From positions 62,001 to 126,000 of the forward strand of contig NZ_JAIOAA010000008.1 of assembly GCF_019890675.1 (NCBI RefSeq): a stretch of 64,000 nucleotides of DNA, read 5' to 3'. The notes under the pieces are model-generated. The model was given only the letters and a program-made list of their open reading frames with translations. It made no database searches and was not told the origin of the DNA. This stretch comes from Micromonospora sp. PLK6-60. Lineage in GTDB: Bacteria > Actinomycetota > Actinomycetes > Mycobacteriales > Micromonosporaceae. Within the stretch, counting starts at the first letter, position 1. Every line of letters starts with the position of its first letter. This document shows positions 25,153 through 33,327 of the stretch, piece after piece. Made by a program: the position numbers and the translations under genes.

Positions 25153-26718
25153 TCACGACCCCTGAACCGTGATCTCCTGGACGCCGAGCTTGTAGCCGCT
25201 GCCGTCCTCCTTCTGCGGCAGCTCGGTGATCCAGAGCATCAGGTACTGGTATTTCTGGTCGGCGTTGAAGCCGTTGCTGAAGGTCATCGTGGTGCCGTCG
25301 TACTGCTCCAGGGCGTCGCCGACCGGCTGGTAGTTCTTGACCAGATCCTTGTCACCGGAGGACGAGGCCGGGAAGTTTGAGGTGCCGGCGAAGAGCTGGG
25401 CGGTCGCGCCGCTGGCCGTGAGCACCGCCTGCACCGACTTCACCGTGTGCGGGGCACCCAGGTCGATCCAGACGCCCATGCCCCGCTTGAAGTTGCCGAA
25501 CTTGGCGCTCTTGTAGGTTTGGGTGTCCCAGCCCTCGTCGAGGCTGCCGTCGGTCACCTTGTCGGCGCCGTCCAGCTCGTCGCGCTTCTTGCTGTCCGGG
25601 TCGATGATCTTCACGGCGCCGATGTCCAGCTTGCGGACGGCCGCCGTGGCCGGCGCGGTGTCCTCGGTGGCGGGCTGGCTGGCGGTCGGCTGGGCCACCG
25701 GCTCCTTGTCGCCCTTCTTGTCGTCGCCACCGCCGAGGACGCTGATCCCGATCAGGAGGCCGACCAGGGCCACCGCGAGCAGGCCGCCGATGCCGATGGC
25801 GACCTTGCGGCCACCGGCCGCGGCCAACGGTGAGCGGTCGTCCTCGGGGTCGGCGGTGAAGCGCAGCGTGCCGGCGCTCTCCAGGAAGTGGTCCTCGGCC
25901 GGGATGTCGAGGCGGGCCAGCTCGGCGGCGAGCACGTCCGAGCCGGGCGGCGCGATCTGCGCGTCCAGCAGGTCCATGGTCAGGTCGTCGAGGTAGGCCG
26001 GCACGCCAGCGCGGACCTGCCGGGGCGCCGCGATGGCGCCGCTGGCGTCGCGCACCGCGTCGGGGATGGCGGCCCGGCCGTGCCCGGCGGTGGCGCCGTG
26101 CAGCGGCGCCTCGGCGTGCGGCCAGTGCCCGGTGAGCGCGAAGTAGAGGATCCCGCCGACCGCCCGGACGTCGGTCTCCTGGCTGTCCGCGCCGTCGGTG
26201 CGCGCGTCGGCCAGCACCACCCGGCCCTCATCGCTGATCATGACGGTGCCGGGGTGCAGGTTGCCGTGCACCATCCCGGTGGCGTGCACGGCGGCGAGGG
26301 CGCTGGCGACGGCGTTGCCGACGGCGGTGGCCCGGGCCGGGTCCAGCGGCCCGTCGGCGCCGACCAGCTCGCGCAGCGACTGCCCGTCCACCCACTCGCG
26401 CACCACGTACGCCCGCTCGTCCTCGTCGATCGCGTCGTAGACGCCGACCAGGTTGGGGTGGATGACGCGGCTGGCCGCCACGGCGGCCTGGAGCATCTCC
26501 GTGGCGGAGTCGCCGCCCGGGTAGCGCATGACCACCGCGACGGGCCGGCGCAGCACGACGTCGACCCCGCGCCAGACCAGCCGGCCCGCGCTGTCGTTGT
26601 TGATGTGCTCGACCAGTTCGTACCGCTCGGCGAGGATCTCACCGGCCGTGGGAGCACCGAAGGTCATGATTGGCGGAGCGCTCTCGTCCGCCTCCTGACC
26701 CTCGCCGACCTGGGTCAC
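25153..26718 (-). CDS. MurJ-associated pseudokinase, single-pass membrane protein
   Basis: A protein-kinase-like domain (about residues 30-270) is followed by a membrane helix near 300-325 (KVAIGIGGLLAVALVGLLIG), a Thr/Pro linker and an extracellular discoidin-like beta domain (about 365-521, ending VQEITVQGS). The kinase is catalytically dead on sequence: HRDLKPxN is replaced by HGNLHPGT and DFG by ADA. In Mycobacterium tuberculosis the same pseudokinase and extracellular module are fused to MurJ, and the phosphorylated pseudokinase recruits FhaA; here it is a separate gene next to murJ. GTG 26718 has a strong GAGGGAGGA upstream, preferred over ATG 26769. Confidence 0.88.
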   Translation of the reverse strand: MTQVGEGQEADESAPPIMTFGAPTAGEILAERYELVEHINNDSAGRLVWRGVDVVLRRPVAVVMRYPGGDSATEMLQAAVAASRVIHPNLVGVYDAIDEDERAYVVREWVDGQSLRELVGADGPLDPARATAVGNAVASALAAVHATGMVHGNLHPGTVMISDEGRVVLADARTDGADSQETDVRAVGGILYFALTGHWPHAEAPLHGATAGHGRAAIPDAVRDASGAIAAPRQVRAGVPAYLDDLTMDLLDAQIAPPGSDVLAAELARLDIPAEDHFLESAGTLRFTADPEDDRSPLAAAGGRKVAIGIGGLLAVALVGLLIGISVLGGGDDKKGDKEPVAQPTASQPATEDTAPATAAVRKLDIGAVKIIDPDSKKRDELDGADKVTDGSLDEGWDTQTYKSAKFGNFKRGMGVWIDLGAPHTVKSVQAVLTASGATAQLFAGTSNFPASSSGDKDLVKNYQPVGDALEQYDGTTMTFSNGFNADQKYQYLMLWITELPQKEDGSGYKLGVQEITVQGS

Positions 26719-26970
26719 CCGTCCTCCCTCGGTGATCGTGTCGATCGATGGACCCGCGCTGCTGGGCATTGTGGCTTCCCGCTCCGCCTGCGATGGAACC
26801 GGCCCGACCGGAGCCGACGCGGAGCGTCGACACCTGCCGTACCCGTCGAGTGCGACCTTACCCGGGTTGCCCGTGCCCTCGACATGTCATCTTCCCGCCG
26901 TCCCTGGCGGGTGCCAAGGGTCGGTGGATGCGTCCGGTTGTGACCGTTGTCGGCCACGTTGCTGGCACAT

Positions 26971-26999
26971 GTACTAGCCAATCTAGAGGTTGACCGCAA
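26971..26999 (-). promoter_or_regulatory. Promoter of pseudokinase/sigM unit
   Basis: On the minus strand TTGCGG (26999-26994), a 17-base spacer and TAGTAC (26976-26971) lie in a locally AT-rich patch, giving an untranslated leader of roughly 245 bases. It means the pseudokinase need not depend on murJ transcription. Confidence 0.5.
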
Positions 27000-27092
27000 G
27001 TAGTCGAAGCAGGGGTTCCCGGTGTGGCGGCCCGGGCCACCACCGCTCCGGGTTCCCCCGGACCGGCCCCTCGCACTCATCCTTCCGGTCGG

Positions 27093-27144
27093 TTGTCCAC
27101 AGGCTGAACCGGTGGGTGACCCGCGAATCGCTGAGTTATCCACA
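27093..27144 (+). promoter_or_regulatory. Two DnaA boxes
   Basis: TTGTCCACA (27093-27101) and TTATCCACA (27136-27144) are each followed by GGCT and are 43 bases apart, about 20 kb from oriC. Both match the DnaA consensus. They could regulate local transcription or titrate DnaA; the role is unknown. Confidence 0.6.
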
Positions 27145-27193
27145 GGCTCGTCCCCAGCCTGGTGATCGCCGGTCACGGTGCGTGGTGGGCGGC

Positions 27194-28939
27194 TCAGCGG
27201 GCCAGCCGCCGCCGCACCATCCCGATCACCTCGGTGATCTCCCGGATCCGCAGGAGCGCGGCCAACCCGAGATAGGTCAGGCCGATCGCCGCGCCGCCGA
27301 TCAGCAGCTGCCCGAACGCGTGCCCCCGGCTCAGGGCCGCCGGGTCGCCCGGCAGCAGGGCGACCACCAGCAGGCCGACCAGGGTGGCGCCGAGCGCGGC
27401 GGCCAGCACCTTGCCGACGGTCCCGGTGATCCGGGCCAACCCGAGCCGGCCGACCCGCCGCCGGATCAGCATCGCCGAGGCGGCCACCGCCACCAGATAC
27501 GAGATGCCGTTGCCCAGCATCATCCCGGCCGCCGCGAAGCTGGCCGGGAAGACCAGGTAGAAGACGACCTGGAGCAGGGTACGCAGCGCGACCACCCCCA
27601 CGATCACCAGCGCCGGGGTACGGGTGTCCTGGAGCGCGTAGAAGCCGAAGGTGAAGAGCTGGCTGATCGCGAACGGCACCAGCCCCAGCGCCCCCACCAG
27701 CAGCACCGTCGAGGTGAGCCGGGCGCTCTGGCTGTTGAACGCGCCGTACCGGAAGACCATCACCGCGATCGGGCCGGCGAGCACCGCGTAGACCACCGCG
27801 ATCGGGGCGAGCACCGCGCTGACGGTGCGGATGCCCCGGGACAGGTCGGCGGTGATGTCGGCGAACCGACCGTCCGCCGCGGCGGCACTCATCCGGGGCA
27901 TCAGCGCGGTGATGATCGAGACGGCGACGATCCCGTGCGCCATCATCACCAGCAGGAAGACGTTGTTGTAGATCATGATGCCGGCCTTGTCGTCGCCGGC
28001 GGCCCGGGTGAGCAGGTTGACGATCACGAACAGGCCGAGCTGGTTGGCCGCGACGTAGCAGAACATCCAGGCGCCGAGCTTGGCCAGCTCGCGCAGCCCC
28101 AGCTCGCGGAAGTCGAACCGCCACTTCCACCGGAAGCCGACCTTGCGCAGCGCCGGCACCAGGCCGGCGGCCTGCACCGCCACGCCCAGCAGGGTGCCAC
28201 CGCCGATCACCAGGATCCGGGCGCCGCCCATGTCCTCCGGGCTGAGCAGGTCGGTGCCGAAGGTGGCGATGTAGATCGCGCAGGTGCCGATCACCACCAG
28301 GTTGTTCAGGATCGGCGCCCACATCGGCGCGGCGAAGTGCCCCCGGGTGTTCAACACCGCGGCGACCAGCGCGCTGACGCCGGTGAAGAAGAGCATCGGC
28401 AGCATCAGCCGGGACAGGTTGTTGACCAGGCCGACGTAGTCGGCGCTCTGGCCGCGCGCGTACAGCAGGGTGATCGCCGGGGCGGCGATCACCGCGAGCA
28501 ACGCGGCGACGCCCAGGGCGAGCACCGCGAGGGTGAGCAGCCGCTGGGCGTACGCGTCACCCCGGTCTGGGTCGGAGCGGCGCCGGCGGACCAGCACCGG
28601 GATCAGCACGCTGGTGAGCACCCCGCCGAGCAGGAACTCGTACACCTGGCTGGGCAGGAACTGCGCGGTGGTGTACGCGTTACCGACCAGGCCGCCACCG
28701 AGCGCCGCGCCGATCATCAGGTTGCGGACGAAGCCCGTACCCCGGCTGACCAGGCTGCCGACCGCCATCACCGCGCTGTTCGCGGCGGCGCTGCCCTCCG
28801 CCACCTGCTCCGGCGGTGGCGCGGTCGCCTCCACCGCCGGCTGGTTCAGCGGCTCGGCCGAGATGAAGGTCGCCTCGTCGGTGGGAGGGATCGCGCCGGG
28901 CGGCGTGGCGTTCGCGCTGCGGTAGAGCCCGCCGCTCAT
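27194..28939 (-). CDS. murJ: Lipid II flippase MurJ (MviN)
   Basis: MurJ moves lipid II across the membrane for peptidoglycan synthesis. After a ~60-residue Pro/Ala-rich cytoplasmic start, the 581-residue protein has a MATE/MVF-type array of about 14 helices. Signatures include SLVSRGTGFVRNLMIGAALG (the conserved Arg stretch), RLMLPMLFFTGVSALVAAVLN and AISQLFTFGFYALQDTRTPAL. Unlike the mycobacterial protein it has no C-terminal pseudokinase; that part is the adjacent gene. ATG 28939 follows TTGGAGGCTGGAG, and an in-frame start at 28984 is not needed. Confidence 0.95.
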   Translation of the reverse strand: MSGGLYRSANATPPGAIPPTDEATFISAEPLNQPAVEATAPPPEQVAEGSAAANSAVMAVGSLVSRGTGFVRNLMIGAALGGGLVGNAYTTAQFLPSQVYEFLLGGVLTSVLIPVLVRRRRSDPDRGDAYAQRLLTLAVLALGVAALLAVIAAPAITLLYARGQSADYVGLVNNLSRLMLPMLFFTGVSALVAAVLNTRGHFAAPMWAPILNNLVVIGTCAIYIATFGTDLLSPEDMGGARILVIGGGTLLGVAVQAAGLVPALRKVGFRWKWRFDFRELGLRELAKLGAWMFCYVAANQLGLFVIVNLLTRAAGDDKAGIMIYNNVFLLVMMAHGIVAVSIITALMPRMSAAAADGRFADITADLSRGIRTVSAVLAPIAVVYAVLAGPIAVMVFRYGAFNSQSARLTSTVLLVGALGLVPFAISQLFTFGFYALQDTRTPALVIVGVVALRTLLQVVFYLVFPASFAAAGMMLGNGISYLVAVAASAMLIRRRVGRLGLARITGTVGKVLAAALGATLVGLLVVALLPGDPAALSRGHAFGQLLIGGAAIGLTYLGLAALLRIREITEVIGMVRRRLAR

Positions 28940-29065
28940 CTCCAGCCTCCAAGGGGTACGTGTGAGCCGGGCACCGGCCCGCACGCCACGACCTTAGTCA
29001 ACGCCCGCTGCATACCCGCGCCCGGCGGATCAGTTCCTGCCCCGGCCCGATAGGCTGGCGATCCC

Positions 29066-30526
29066 ATGTCCGAAGCCTCCGCATCCCACGCCGCCGACCG
29101 CCGCGAGCTCAGTGCCGCGCAGCGCAACGCCGTCGCCGAACTGCTCCGCGTCTCCCCGGTCGCCGACGAGCTGGGCCGCCGGTTCGCGCGCGCCGGGCAC
29201 GAACTGCACCTGGTGGGCGGTTCGGTGCGGGACGCCCTGCTCGGCCGGCTCGGCAACGACCTCGACTTCTGCACCGACGCCCACCCGGACGAGACGCTGC
29301 GGATCGTCAAGGGCTGGGCCGAGGCGATCTGGGAGACCGGGCGGGAGTTCGGCACCATCGGCTGCCAGCGCGACGGCCTGCTGCTGGAGATCACCACCTT
29401 CCGCGCCGAGGCGTACGACCAGGTCAGCCGGAACCCGATCGTCGAGTACGGGACCAGCCTCGCCGAGGACCTGAAGCGCCGGGACTTCACCGTCAACGCG
29501 ATGGCGGTGAGCCTGCCCGAGCACCGCTTCACCGACCCGTACGGCGGGCTGGACGACCTCGCCGCGAAGGTGATCCGTACCCCCGGCACGCCGCGGGAGT
29601 CGTTCGGTGACGACCCGCTGCGGATGCTGCGGGCGGCCCGGTTCGCCGCCCAGCTGCGCTTCGCCGTCGCGCCGGACGTCCGGGCGGCGATGACCGCGAT
29701 GGCGGCCGACCTGGACCGGATCACCGCCGAGCGGATCCGCGACGAGTTCACCAAGCTGCTCTGCGGGGCCGACCCGATCACCGGGCTGCGGCTGCTTGTC
29801 GACTCCGGCCTGGCCGAGCGGTTCATCCCGGAGCTGACCGGGCTGAAGCTGACCATCGACGAGCACGCCCAGCACAAGGACGTCTACGAGCACACGCTGA
29901 CCGTGGTCGGCAACGCGATGTCGATGGAGTCCGGCGGCTGCGACTTCGTGCTGCGGATGGCCGCGCTGATGCACGACGTGGGCAAGCCGGCCACCAAGGC
30001 GGTCGGGCCGGACGGCCGGGTCAGCTTCCACCACCACGAGGTGGTCGGCGCCCGGCTCACCAAGGCCCGGATGAAGGCCATGCGCTATCCCAAGGACGTC
30101 ACCGCCCAGGTGACCAAGCTGGTCGGCCTGCACCTGCGCTTCTACGGGTACGGCCGCGGCGAGTGGACCGACTCGGCCGTCCGCCGGTACGTCACCGACG
30201 CCGGTGACCTGCTGCCCCGGCTGCACAAGCTGACCCGGTCCGACTGCACCACCCGTAACCGGCGCAAGGCGGCCCAGCTGGCGGCCGACTACGACGCGCT
30301 GGAGGAGCGGATCGACCGGATCGCGGCCGAGGAGGACCTGGCCCGGGTCCGTCCGGACCTGGACGGCAACGCGATCATGGAGCTGCTCGGCGTGCCGCCG
30401 GGGCCGGTGGTCGGGCGGGCCTGGAAGCACCTGAAGGAGCTGCGCCTGGAGCGCGGCCCGCTGGACCGGGACGAGGCCGAGGCCGAGCTGCAGCGCTGGG
30501 CCCGCGCCGAGGGCATCGTCAACTGA
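29066..30526 (+). CDS. pcnA: CCA tRNA nucleotidyltransferase / poly(A) polymerase family
   Basis: The enzyme adds or repairs the 3' CCA of tRNA. The 486-residue protein has the class II nucleotidyltransferase head HLVGGSVRDALLGRLGNDLD with DFCTDAHPDE, the RRDFTVNAMAVSLPE motif, DDPLRMLRAARFAAQL, and a C-terminal HD phosphohydrolase domain (LRMAALMHDVGKP, FHHHEVVGA). Actinobacteria usually have this HD-containing type. It is divergent from murJ, with 126 bases between the starts and a TAGGCT minus-10 element at 29051. Confidence 0.96.
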   Translation: MSEASASHAADRRELSAAQRNAVAELLRVSPVADELGRRFARAGHELHLVGGSVRDALLGRLGNDLDFCTDAHPDETLRIVKGWAEAIWETGREFGTIGCQRDGLLLEITTFRAEAYDQVSRNPIVEYGTSLAEDLKRRDFTVNAMAVSLPEHRFTDPYGGLDDLAAKVIRTPGTPRESFGDDPLRMLRAARFAAQLRFAVAPDVRAAMTAMAADLDRITAERIRDEFTKLLCGADPITGLRLLVDSGLAERFIPELTGLKLTIDEHAQHKDVYEHTLTVVGNAMSMESGGCDFVLRMAALMHDVGKPATKAVGPDGRVSFHHHEVVGARLTKARMKAMRYPKDVTAQVTKLVGLHLRFYGYGRGEWTDSAVRRYVTDAGDLLPRLHKLTRSDCTTRNRRKAAQLAADYDALEERIDRIAAEEDLARVRPDLDGNAIMELLGVPPGPVVGRAWKHLKELRLERGPLDRDEAEAELQRWARAEGIVN

Positions 30527-30570
30527 CCGCGCGCCGGCTTCCGCCGCGCCCACTCCCACCGCGCCGTACC

Positions 30571-30615
30571 TGCTCGCGTCGTGCCCGCTCGCGTCGTGCC
30601 CGCTCGCGCGGCGCC
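30571..30615. repeat. Three tandem 15-bp repeats
   Basis: Three consecutive copies of a 15-mer close to CGCTCGCGTCGTGCC occur just after pcnA; the third copy is diverged. No role is visible. Confidence 0.75.
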
Positions 30616-30635
30616 GGGTCCCGCCGGGCTGGGGT

Positions 30636-30684
30636 GTTAACAGGGGCCCCCTGTACAACGGAATGCGTTAACAGGGGGCCCCTC
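30636..30684. repeat. Paired palindromic GTTAACAGGGGCCCC elements
   Basis: GTTAACAGGGGCCCCCTG (30636-30653) and GTTAACAGGGGGCCCCTC (30667-30684) are near-identical direct repeats, and each contains a GGGGCCCC-type palindrome. The first has a perfect ACAGGGG/CCCCTGT hairpin. They lie between convergent genes, so termination is likely. They look like members of a dispersed repeat family, which cannot be checked here. Confidence 0.7.
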
Positions 30685-30714
30685 CTTACACCTCAGCCGC
30701 CCGCCGCCCACCGG

Positions 30715-31881
30715 TCAGCGGGGCGCCACCGCCAGGACGGGGTTGGCCTCGAGCGCCGGGGGTAGGGCCTGCCGGGCGAGGACCCGGCCGGCGAGGTCGA
30801 CCAGCAGCATCTCGTTGGCCCGCCGGTCCCGATAGAGCAGCTGGTCGCCGGCCACCCACGCCGCGTCGGCGGCGGGGGCCGGTCCGATCGTCCGGCCGGT
30901 CGCCACCTCGGCCAGCAGCGGGCCGTCCGGGCCCTTCACGATCACCGACCGGCCGTCCGGCGACCAGGACCAGGGGCCGTCCGGGTCGCCCTTGACCGGC
31001 ACGAAGCGGCTGGGGCGGCCGTCGTCCGGCGAGAAGAACTGCACCCCGCGCCGGGCGTGCGGCTGCGACTCCGACACCGAGGCATCGGGGTCGGTCTGCT
31101 GGAGGGCCACCTCCGCGCCGTCCCGGCTCCAGGTGAAGAAGCACTGGTCGGTGCAGAGGTAGCGCTTGCCGTCGACGGGGAATGTGCGGTAGTCAGCGGT
31201 GTCGACGGTGAGCACCCCGAGCGAGAACCCGCCGTCGTCCTTGTCCATCAGGGTCAGCGCCAGCCGGCGGCCGTCCGGCGACCAGTGCGGGGTCATGATG
31301 AACGAGCCGACCTTCACCCAGCGGACCTGCCCGGTGCGCAGTTCGAGCAACCCCAGCTCGCCCCGCCGCTCGTAGTCGACCACCGCGGCCACCCCGCCGC
31401 GCGGGGCCGCCCAGGTCTCCTCGTACCGGCTGGTGACGTAGCGGCCGGCCGAGCGGTCCAGCGCGTAGCCCAGCTCGGCCGGCGTGCCGGTGGAGGTGGC
31501 GCCGGTGAGCACCCAGCCGCCGGGCAGCGCCAGCGGGCCGCGCGCCCAGTCTCCCGCCGGCGGCGGGGCCGCCACCGGGCCGGAGGGCGAGGGCGTCGAC
31601 GCAGCCGGTGGTGCCGCCGGACCGGAGGGCGGGGGCGTCGACGTGGCCGGGGGCGCCGCCCACCGGGCCGGGCCGGCCGGCGGGTCGGGTCGCAGCCAGA
31701 CGAACGGCCCGGCGAGGACGGCCGTCGCGGCGAGGGCGGCGCCCGCGGCCACCACCCGACGCCGTCGGCGCAGGCTCCGGCCCCGCCGCAGGGCCCGACC
31801 GGCGATGTCCGGCGCGCCCCGGGCCTCGTCCGCGAGGTCACGTACGGCCGCGCGCAGCGCCTCCTCGGTTCGTCCGTTCAT
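30715..31881 (-). CDS. Membrane-anchored TolB/WD40-like protein, partner of ECF sigma
   Basis: The 388-residue protein has a short cytoplasmic N-terminus (MNGRTEEALRAAVRDLADEA), an Arg-rich stop, one membrane segment (about residues 42-62) and a Pro/Ser/Thr-rich linker with repeats of TPPPSGP type. The extracytoplasmic beta-propeller-like domain contains PHWSPDGRRLALTL, CFFTWSRDGAEVALQQ and WSWSPDGRSVIVK. Its ATG overlaps the TGA of the sigma gene (TGATG). Such proteins often act as anti-sigma or signal-sensing partners of SigE-family sigma factors; the role is inferred from context. Confidence 0.8.
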   Translation of the reverse strand: MNGRTEEALRAAVRDLADEARGAPDIAGRALRRGRSLRRRRRVVAAGAALAATAVLAGPFVWLRPDPPAGPARWAAPPATSTPPPSGPAAPPAASTPSPSGPVAAPPPAGDWARGPLALPGGWVLTGATSTGTPAELGYALDRSAGRYVTSRYEETWAAPRGGVAAVVDYERRGELGLLELRTGQVRWVKVGSFIMTPHWSPDGRRLALTLMDKDDGGFSLGVLTVDTADYRTFPVDGKRYLCTDQCFFTWSRDGAEVALQQTDPDASVSESQPHARRGVQFFSPDDGRPSRFVPVKGDPDGPWSWSPDGRSVIVKGPDGPLLAEVATGRTIGPAPAADAAWVAGDQLLYRDRRANEMLLVDLAGRVLARQALPPALEANPVLAVAPR

Positions 31882-32399
31882 CACGGCGCCTCCTGAAACG
31901 TCGTCAGCTCGTCGAGGGCGGGGACCAGCTCCCGCAGCTTGGCCAGGGCCCGGGACGCCTGGCTGGCCACCGTGCCGGCCCGACAGCCGAGCGCCGCGGC
32001 GGTCTCCTCGACGCTCATGTCCTCCAGGTAGCGCAGGATCAGCACGGCGCGCTGCCGGGGCGGCAGCCGGCGCAGCGCGTCGCGCAGCAGCAGCCGCAGG
32101 TCACTGTCCTGGCCGAGGTCCCGTTGCACGGCCCGCTCGGGCAGCACGGCCACCGGCACCTCGGCGCGGTGCGACCGGAGCCGCCAGCGGGAGACCTGGT
32201 CGTGGTAGAGGATCCGCTTCACGTACGGCTCGGCGTCGCCCCTGATCCGGGGCCACCGGGCGTACGCCTTGGCGAGCGCGTTCTGCAACAGGTCCTCGGC
32301 GCCGTGCTGGCTGCCGGCCAGCGCGTACGCGACCCGCAGCAGCGCGTCTCCCCGCTCGTGGACGAACGCGGTGAACTCGCCGTCGACTACCTCTGCCAC
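31881..32399 (-). CDS. SigE-family ECF RNA polymerase sigma factor
   Basis: A 172-residue ECF sigma factor of the actinobacterial SigE-like family. Region 2 has EFTAFVHERGDALLRVAYAL and GAEDLLQNALAKAYARWPRI; region 4 has LPPRQRAVLILRYLEDMSVE and AALGCRAGTVASQASRAL. GTG 32399 is preceded by GGAGGTGG. Its stop overlaps the start of the membrane TolB-like gene, suggesting a co-translated sigma/regulator pair. It is divergent from ogt. Confidence 0.9.
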   Translation of the reverse strand: MAEVVDGEFTAFVHERGDALLRVAYALAGSQHGAEDLLQNALAKAYARWPRIRGDAEPYVKRILYHDQVSRWRLRSHRAEVPVAVLPERAVQRDLGQDSDLRLLLRDALRRLPPRQRAVLILRYLEDMSVEETAAALGCRAGTVASQASRALAKLRELVPALDELTTFQEAP

Positions 32400-32495
32400 C
32401 GGCCACCTCCGTCCTGTCAGACGCGTGGCACCGGGGAAATCTTGCCCGGCCGGCGGAAAATCCTCGATGTCCCACCGGCGGGGCAGAATGGCGGG

Positions 32496-32978
32496 ATGCG
32501 CTGGACCGTGCTCGACACGCCGATCGGCGAGTTCTCCGTCGCCACCGACGGGGAGGCGGTGTGCGGGGCGCACTTCGGCCGGCTGGAGCCGGCGGTCGAG
32601 GAGCCCGGCGACGCGCTGGCGGCCCGGGCGGTGACGGAGCTGCGGGCCTACTTCGCCGGTGAGCTGACGGAGTTCACGGTGCCGGTGGCGGCGCGGCGGG
32701 GCTCCGAGTTCGAGCGGGCGGTGTGGCGGGAGATGACCCGCATCCCGTACGGGGAGACGCTCACCTACGGCGAGGTGGCGCGGGCGGTCGGCGACCCGGG
32801 TGGCGCGCGGGCGGTGGGGGTGGCCTGCAACCGCAACCCGATCCCGGTGCTCGTGCCGTGCCACCGGATCGTCGGCGCGGGCGGCAAGCTGGTCGGCTTC
32901 GGCGGCGGGCTGCCGCGCAAGGTGACGTTGCTGGAGCTGGAGGCGGCGGTGGCCCTGCGCCGCGCCTGGTCGAGCTGA
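32496..32978 (+). CDS. ogt: Methylated-DNA-[protein]-cysteine S-methyltransferase
   Basis: This suicide repair protein transfers O6-alkyl groups from guanine to its own Cys. The 160-residue product has the helix-turn-helix PYGETLTYGEVARAVGDPGG, the Asn hinge VACNRNPIPV, the active-site LVPCHRIVGAGG and the tail GFGGGLPRKVTLLELE. It is a normal-length Ogt without an Ada domain. Start: ATG 32496; another ATG eight bases upstream is out of frame. Confidence 0.95.
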   Translation: MRWTVLDTPIGEFSVATDGEAVCGAHFGRLEPAVEEPGDALAARAVTELRAYFAGELTEFTVPVAARRGSEFERAVWREMTRIPYGETLTYGEVARAVGDPGGARAVGVACNRNPIPVLVPCHRIVGAGGKLVGFGGGLPRKVTLLELEAAVALRRAWSS

Positions 32979-33085
32979 CACCGCACAACTCGTCCGCCTC
33001 GGCCCGAGCGATTCTCGCCATCATCTGGCGACGGCGAGATCGGCTCGACCGACGCACCGAGGAGGAGACGTAGTGCCGAGCGTGG

Positions 33086-33121
33086 TTGACCAGCCCACGG
33101 ACGAGTTATACAAATCTGGTA
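33086..33121 (+). promoter_or_regulatory. Leaderless promoter of the toxin-antitoxin pair
   Basis: TTGACC (33086-33091), a 17-base spacer and TACAAA (33109-33114) put the expected transcription start on the A of ATG 33121. It is one of the best sigma-70 type promoters in the window and implies a leaderless antitoxin message. Confidence 0.65.
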
Positions 33122-33327
33122 TGGCCTTCACCCTGAACCTGAAGCCCGAGGTCGAGCAGCGGCTCAAGGAGCTCGCCGAGGCGGAGCACCGCTCGATGCA
33201 CAAGACGGTCGAGGTGGCGGTGCAGGCGTACCTGGACCGGCACGAGCGCGACGAGTGGACCCGCCAGGCCGCCCAGCGGGTTCGTGAGCGCAACGCGGAG
33301 TTCTACGAGATGTTGGGCGACCGGTGA
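33121..33327 (+). CDS. Ribbon-helix-helix type antitoxin
   Basis: This 68-residue protein begins MAFTLNLKPEVEQRLKELAE. The start reads as an Arc/MetJ-type beta strand, followed by helices (HRSMHKTVEVAVQAYLDRH), so it should bind DNA as a dimer. The Arg/Glu-rich tail (RQAAQRVRERNAEFYEML) is the likely toxin-neutralising part. It overlaps the next gene by four bases. A GTG at 33073 with GGAGGAGAC just upstream would add 16 residues; ATG is preferred because a strong promoter overlies that extension. Confidence 0.8.
   Translation: MAFTLNLKPEVEQRLKELAEAEHRSMHKTVEVAVQAYLDRHERDEWTRQAAQRVRERNAEFYEMLGDR

Larger units (their letters stand above)
26719..27193. other. Intergenic region between murJ and pseudokinase gene
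   Basis: About 475 bases without a credible gene. It contains a housekeeping-type promoter towards the pseudokinase gene (26971-26999) and two perfect DnaA-type boxes on the plus strand (27093-27101 and 27136-27144). Confidence 0.7.
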
